Shown here: one piece after another, positions 4,597 through 7,365 of the stretch
Layout: every line of letters starts with the position of its first letter
How positions within the stretch are numbered: position 1 is the stretch's first letter
Origin: Ruthenibacterium lactatiformans
GTDB taxonomy: Bacteria; Bacillota; Clostridia; Oscillospirales; Ruminococcaceae
Assembly (NCBI RefSeq): GCF_000949455.1
Contig: NZ_JXXK01000064.1
Coordinates: 1 to 7,365 of the forward strand
Length of the DNA stretch: 7,365 nucleotides
Direction: 5' to 3'
Notes under the pieces: model-generated
Told to the model about the DNA's origin: nothing
Database searches by the model: none
The model's input: only the letters and a program-made list of their open reading frames with translations
Program-made: the position numbers and the translations under genes

Positions 4597-6981
4597 ATGA
4601 ATTACACTTTCAGCGGATTTTCAAAGGCGGGCAACGCCGTGGTGCGCGGCGCCATTGCGGCGGCGCAGGACATGGGCCATACTTACGTTGGCACCGAACA
4701 CCTGCTGCTGGCGCTGGTGCGGGACGACACGGGCGAAGCGGCTGCTTTTTTGTTGGAAAGGCAGGTCTACGGCTATCAGGTGGGGCGGCTGCTGCGCGAG
4801 CAGGTGGGCTGCGGCAGGCGCACGCGCCTTTCCCCAAGGGATTTCACGCCCGCGCTTTCCAAATGCGTGGACTGCGCGGTGATCGAGGCCAAGGCCGTGT
4901 CCGACGGGAAGGTGGAGCCGGTGCATCTGCTGGCCGCGCTGCTGGAGGCTCCGGCAACGGCGGGGCGCATTCTGGTGCAGCTTGGCGTGGAGCCCGCCGC
5001 CGCGGCAAAGGAATGCGGCCGGCGCATGGGCAAGTTCCCGCTGTTCCAGCAGACGCCCCGGCCTGTAACGAGCCCCCGGGGCGCGGCGCGCGCCGCCGAA
5101 AAATACGGCAAGGACCTGACGAGCCTGGCCGAGCAGGACAAGCTGGACCCGGTGCTGGGCCGCGACAGCGAATTGCTGCGCATGGAGCAGATCCTGGTGC
5201 GGCGGCGCAAAAACAACCCCTGTCTGGTGGGCGAGCCGGGCGTAGGCAAGACGGCTGTGGTGGAAGGGCTGGCCCGGCGCATCGCCGCGGGACAGGTGCC
5301 GCCCCAGCTCCGGGGCAAGCGCATCCTTTCGCTGGACATCACCAGCCTTGTGGCGGGCACCAAGTACCGGGGCGATTTTGAGGAGCGGTTCAAGAACGTA
5401 TTGCTGGATGTGCAGCGTGCCGGGGACGTGATTTTATTCATCGACGAGGTGCACGCCATCGTGGGCGCGGGCGCGGCGGAGGGCGGCATCGACGCCTGCG
5501 GCATCCTCAAGCCCCTGCTGGCGCGCGGGGACATCCAGCTCATCGGCGCGACAACGCGGGTGGAATACCGCCGCCACATTGAAAAGGACGCGGCGCTGGC
5601 CCGGCGCTTCGGCGCGGTGGAGGTGGAGGAGCCGGGCCAGGAGACCGCCGTGGAGATCCTGCAGGGGCTTGCGCCGCGCTACGCGGCGCATCACGGGGTG
5701 GAGATCGCACCGGAGGCCGTGCGGGCGGCAGTGACGCTTTCGGCGCGGTATCTGCCCGAACGTTTCTTGCCGGACAAGGCGCTGGACCTGCTGGACGAGG
5801 CGTGCAGCGCGGTGCGCATTGAGGCTGCGGAGCGGCCGGGAGGGCCGGAAAAGCCCGCCGTGACGGCGGCGCACATCGCGGCGGTGGTGTCGCGCCAGAG
5901 CGGGGTGCCGGCCGAAAAGCTGACGGCGGCCCAGACGGCCACGCTGGCGGCGATGGAGCAGACGCTGTCCAGCCGCGTGGTAGGCCAGCCGGACGCGGTG
6001 CGCGCCGTTGCGGGCGCGCTGCAGCGCGCCCGGCTTGGGCTTGCCAGCACGGCGCGCCCCATGGGAGCGTTTTTGTTCCTGGGGCCCACGGGCGTGGGAA
6101 AAACAGCGCTGGCCCGGGCGCTGGCGGATTGCTGCTTTGGCAGTGAAAAGGCGCTTTTGCGCTTTGATATGAGCGAATATATGGAAAAGCACACGGTGGC
6201 ACGCCTGCTGGGCGCGCCGCCGGGCTATGTGGGCTACGGCGAGGGCGGGCAGCTGACGGAGGCCGTGCGCCGCCGCCCGTACAGCGTGGTGCTGCTGGAC
6301 GAAATTGAAAAGGCACACCCGGACGTGGCGAACATCCTGCTGCAGATCATGGAGGACGGCGCGCTGACCGACAGCGAGGGGCGGCGTGTGGACTTCACCC
6401 ACACGCTGGTGATCCTGACGTCCAATTTGGGCGCAAAGCACCTGGCGGGCCAGCGCGCGGCGCTGGGCTTCGGCACGGGCGCGCCGGGCGAGGGCGCGCG
6501 GGCCGAGGTGATGCGGGAGGTGCGCGAGCATTTCAGCCCCGAGCTGCTGGGCCGCCTGGACGAGGTGCTGGTATTCGGCCCGTTGGCGCAGGAGGACCTT
6601 GTGGCCATTGGGGAAACGCTGCTGCGGGAGCTGGAAGCGCGCGCCGCGCAGCAGGGCATCCGCCTGGCGCACACGCCCGCCGCCGCGCGGCTGCTGGTGC
6701 GTGAGGCATACGAGCCGTCCTCCGGCGCGCGCAGCCTGCGCAGGGCCATCACGCGGCGGGTGGAGCAGTGCCTCGCCCAGCAGCTTCTGGGCGGCGTGGA
6801 GAACGGCGCGGCGGCGGATTTTCTGCTGGACGCGCCGCAGGACGTTCTGTCGCTGGCGCGGCGGTGCGGCACTGCTGCAAACGCAGCGCAGGGCGGCGCG
6901 CGGGGCGGCGGGGAAGCGGACGCGCCCGAACAAAACGCGGCGGCCCCGGCCCCGGACACGGTACAGGCGTGCAATTTGTGA
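4597..6981 (+). CDS. clpC: ATP-dependent Clp protease ATP-binding subunit (ClpC/ClpA-type), no middle domain
   Basis: A 794-residue AAA+ unfoldase, expected to form hexamers that unfold proteins and feed them to ClpP. The N-terminal double Clp repeat spans about residues 5-145. The first ATPase domain has Walker A GEPGVGKT (212-219), pore loop KYRG (256-259), Walker B ending at Glu284, sensor 1 around 317-320 and arginine residues 336-337. The second has Walker A GPTGVGKT (496-503), pore loop GYVG (543-546), Walker B with Asp568-Glu569 and sensor 2 GAR (710-712). LGF at 623-625 occupies the ClpP-docking position. Only about 15 residues (407-422) join the domains, so the coiled-coil/UVR middle domain of ClpC and ClpB is absent. 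The last 30 residues are low-complexity. The ATG follows AAAGGAG (4579-4585) by 11 bases and fits the start of the N domain. It is not in a ctsR-mcsA-mcsB operon, and no CtsR or CIRCE site is visible. The symbol is by family; ClpA-like is an alternative. Confidence 0.94.
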   Translation: MNYTFSGFSKAGNAVVRGAIAAAQDMGHTYVGTEHLLLALVRDDTGEAAAFLLERQVYGYQVGRLLREQVGCGRRTRLSPRDFTPALSKCVDCAVIEAKAVSDGKVEPVHLLAALLEAPATAGRILVQLGVEPAAAAKECGRRMGKFPLFQQTPRPVTSPRGAARAAEKYGKDLTSLAEQDKLDPVLGRDSELLRMEQILVRRRKNNPCLVGEPGVGKTAVVEGLARRIAAGQVPPQLRGKRILSLDITSLVAGTKYRGDFEERFKNVLLDVQRAGDVILFIDEVHAIVGAGAAEGGIDACGILKPLLARGDIQLIGATTRVEYRRHIEKDAALARRFGAVEVEEPGQETAVEILQGLAPRYAAHHGVEIAPEAVRAAVTLSARYLPERFLPDKALDLLDEACSAVRIEAAERPGGPEKPAVTAAHIAAVVSRQSGVPAEKLTAAQTATLAAMEQTLSSRVVGQPDAVRAVAGALQRARLGLASTARPMGAFLFLGPTGVGKTALARALADCCFGSEKALLRFDMSEYMEKHTVARLLGAPPGYVGYGEGGQLTEAVRRRPYSVVLLDEIEKAHPDVANILLQIMEDGALTDSEGRRVDFTHTLVILTSNLGAKHLAGQRAALGFGTGAPGEGARAEVMREVREHFSPELLGRLDEVLVFGPLAQEDLVAIGETLLRELEARAAQQGIRLAHTPAAARLLVREAYEPSSGARSLRRAITRRVEQCLAQQLLGGVENGAAADFLLDAPQDVLSLARRCGTAANAAQGGARGGGEADAPEQNAAAPAPDTVQACNL

Positions 6982-7003
6982 AATGCGGCAAATGCGGGAA
7001 TGG

Positions 7004-7034
7004 AAAAGCGGAAGGCCAAAGGCCTTCCGCTTTT
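7004..7034. terminator. Intrinsic terminator after the Clp gene
   Basis: Two 14-base arms (AAAAGCGGAAGGCC and its exact complement) around an AAA loop, 22 bases past the stop. The T run is short (four), but the stem is very stable. Confidence 0.85.
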
Positions 7035-7054
7035 GGTTGTATTTTACGCCCGGC

Positions 7055-7213
7055 TTAAGCGTGTTGACGCAGGAAGCCATCGCCCGGAAACAAAAATTTT
7101 TGCGCATGGCCTCGTCCGGCACACTTGCAGGCCAAAATCATGGCCCGCCTTTAGGCGTGTTGGCGTAAGAAAACATCGTCCTTGAAGCGGGAATTTCCGC
7201 GCATAGCTTCGTC
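7055..7213 (-). repeat. Pair of imperfect direct repeats, about 62 bases each
   Basis: Copies lie at 7055-7116 and 7150-7213. Both carry CGTGTTGRCGYARGAA near the left end and GCGCATRGC followed by TCGTC at the right, with about 34 bases between copies. On the minus strand both encode DEAMR at one end and FLRQHA-stop at the other, but the first copy is one base shorter in the middle, which breaks its frame. Confidence 0.7.
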
Positions 7214-7290
7214 AAATCGCCTTGACAACCACAAAGGGTGCCTGCGGCAATTTTCCTTGCTCTGCATCGAAAATTCCCGTTTCAAGGGTG
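7177..7290. repeat. Long inverted repeat, 16-20 base-pair arms
   Basis: CTTGAAGCGGGAATTT (7181-7196) pairs with AAATTCCCGTTTCAAG (7271-7286) at all 16 positions if one G-U pair is allowed in plus-strand RNA. Pairing extends four more base pairs outward with two more wobbles. The 74-base interior contains a smaller hairpin. Confidence 0.65.
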
Positions 7291-7332
7291 CTGCGCAGTT
7301 TTGGCCCGGCGGTTTTGGATGTACAGTGCGCG

Positions 7333-7365
7333 AAAAAAGCCTGGCAATCCTTTGTGGATTGCCAG
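7333..7365 (-). terminator. Minus-strand terminator at the right edge
   Basis: CTGGCAATCC and GGATTGCCAG (7341-7365) form a perfect 10-base-pair stem with a five-base loop. On the minus strand it is followed by GC and six T. It probably ends a gene on the minus strand that lies beyond the window. Confidence 0.8.

Larger units (their letters stand above)
7035..7332. other. Repeat-bearing intergenic region, no confident gene
   Basis: Nothing here has a ribosome binding site and a recognisable protein. It holds two diverged direct repeats (7055-7116 and 7150-7213), a long inverted repeat (7177-7196 with 7271-7290), and a short hairpin GTCAA/TTGAC starting at 7211. A 38-codon open frame on the minus strand (7151-7267) covers the second repeat but has no clear Shine-Dalgarno site. 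Confidence 0.6.

Noticed and set aside
5434..7122. 562-residue open frame on the minus strand opposite the Clp gene
   Set aside because: Rich in Arg, Ala, Pro and His with no domain; the opposite strand encodes every Clp motif.

Overview
The window is GC-rich chromosomal DNA with a gene set typical of the Clostridia (Bacillota): a YwbE-family protein, a TIGR03905/TSCPD protein, a DUF6514-like small protein, a Clp ATPase, and Shine-Dalgarno sites close to AAGGAGG. High GC, Clostridia-type proteins and abundant short hairpin-forming intergenic repeats suggest a gut Oscillospiraceae/Ruminococcaceae relative (Gemmiger, Subdoligranulum or Faecalibacterium-like). This placement is inference; no rRNA or taxonomic marker is present.

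Layout. Positions 1-420 hold a tandem array of about 73-base units that runs almost to the ribosome binding site of a sirtuin deacylase gene (435-1148, +). An AT-rich gap with a good promoter follows, then a HAD-superfamily hydrolase (1260-2102, +) and a YwbE-family protein (2159-2368, +), probably one transcript. Directly after the ywbE stop is a 290-base non-coding block full of hairpins, with the same terminator-like palindrome at both ends in inverted orientation. It touches the 3' end of tRNA-Gly(CCC) (2660-2735, -), which has a near-consensus promoter. An XRE-type regulator (2819-3259, -) has a promoter whose -35/-10 spacer carries a 12-base perfect inverted repeat, so it is probably autoregulated. 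Across a 277-base AT-rich gap lies a small DUF6514-like gene (3610-3849, +). A TSCPD-domain protein (4106-4357, +) follows, with its own extended -10 promoter, flanking inverted repeat and leader hairpin. A second hairpin cluster bounded by two related terminators (4384-4549) separates it from a large AAA+ Clp unfoldase (4597-6981, +) that ends in a strong terminator. The last 330 bases contain no confident gene. They hold two diverged direct repeats, a long inverted repeat, and at the right edge a terminator for a minus-strand gene outside the window.

The genes look like a set of independent housekeeping and regulatory units, not one pathway. I see no defence system, prophage, transposase or biosynthetic cluster. 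The unusual content is mostly non-coding: the tandem array, the two hairpin blocks with matched ends, and the right-end repeats whose differences are silent in one reading frame. Among the proteins, the HAD hydrolase lacks the usual second catalytic aspartate, and the Clp ATPase lacks the middle domain of ClpC/ClpB while keeping a ClpP-docking motif.
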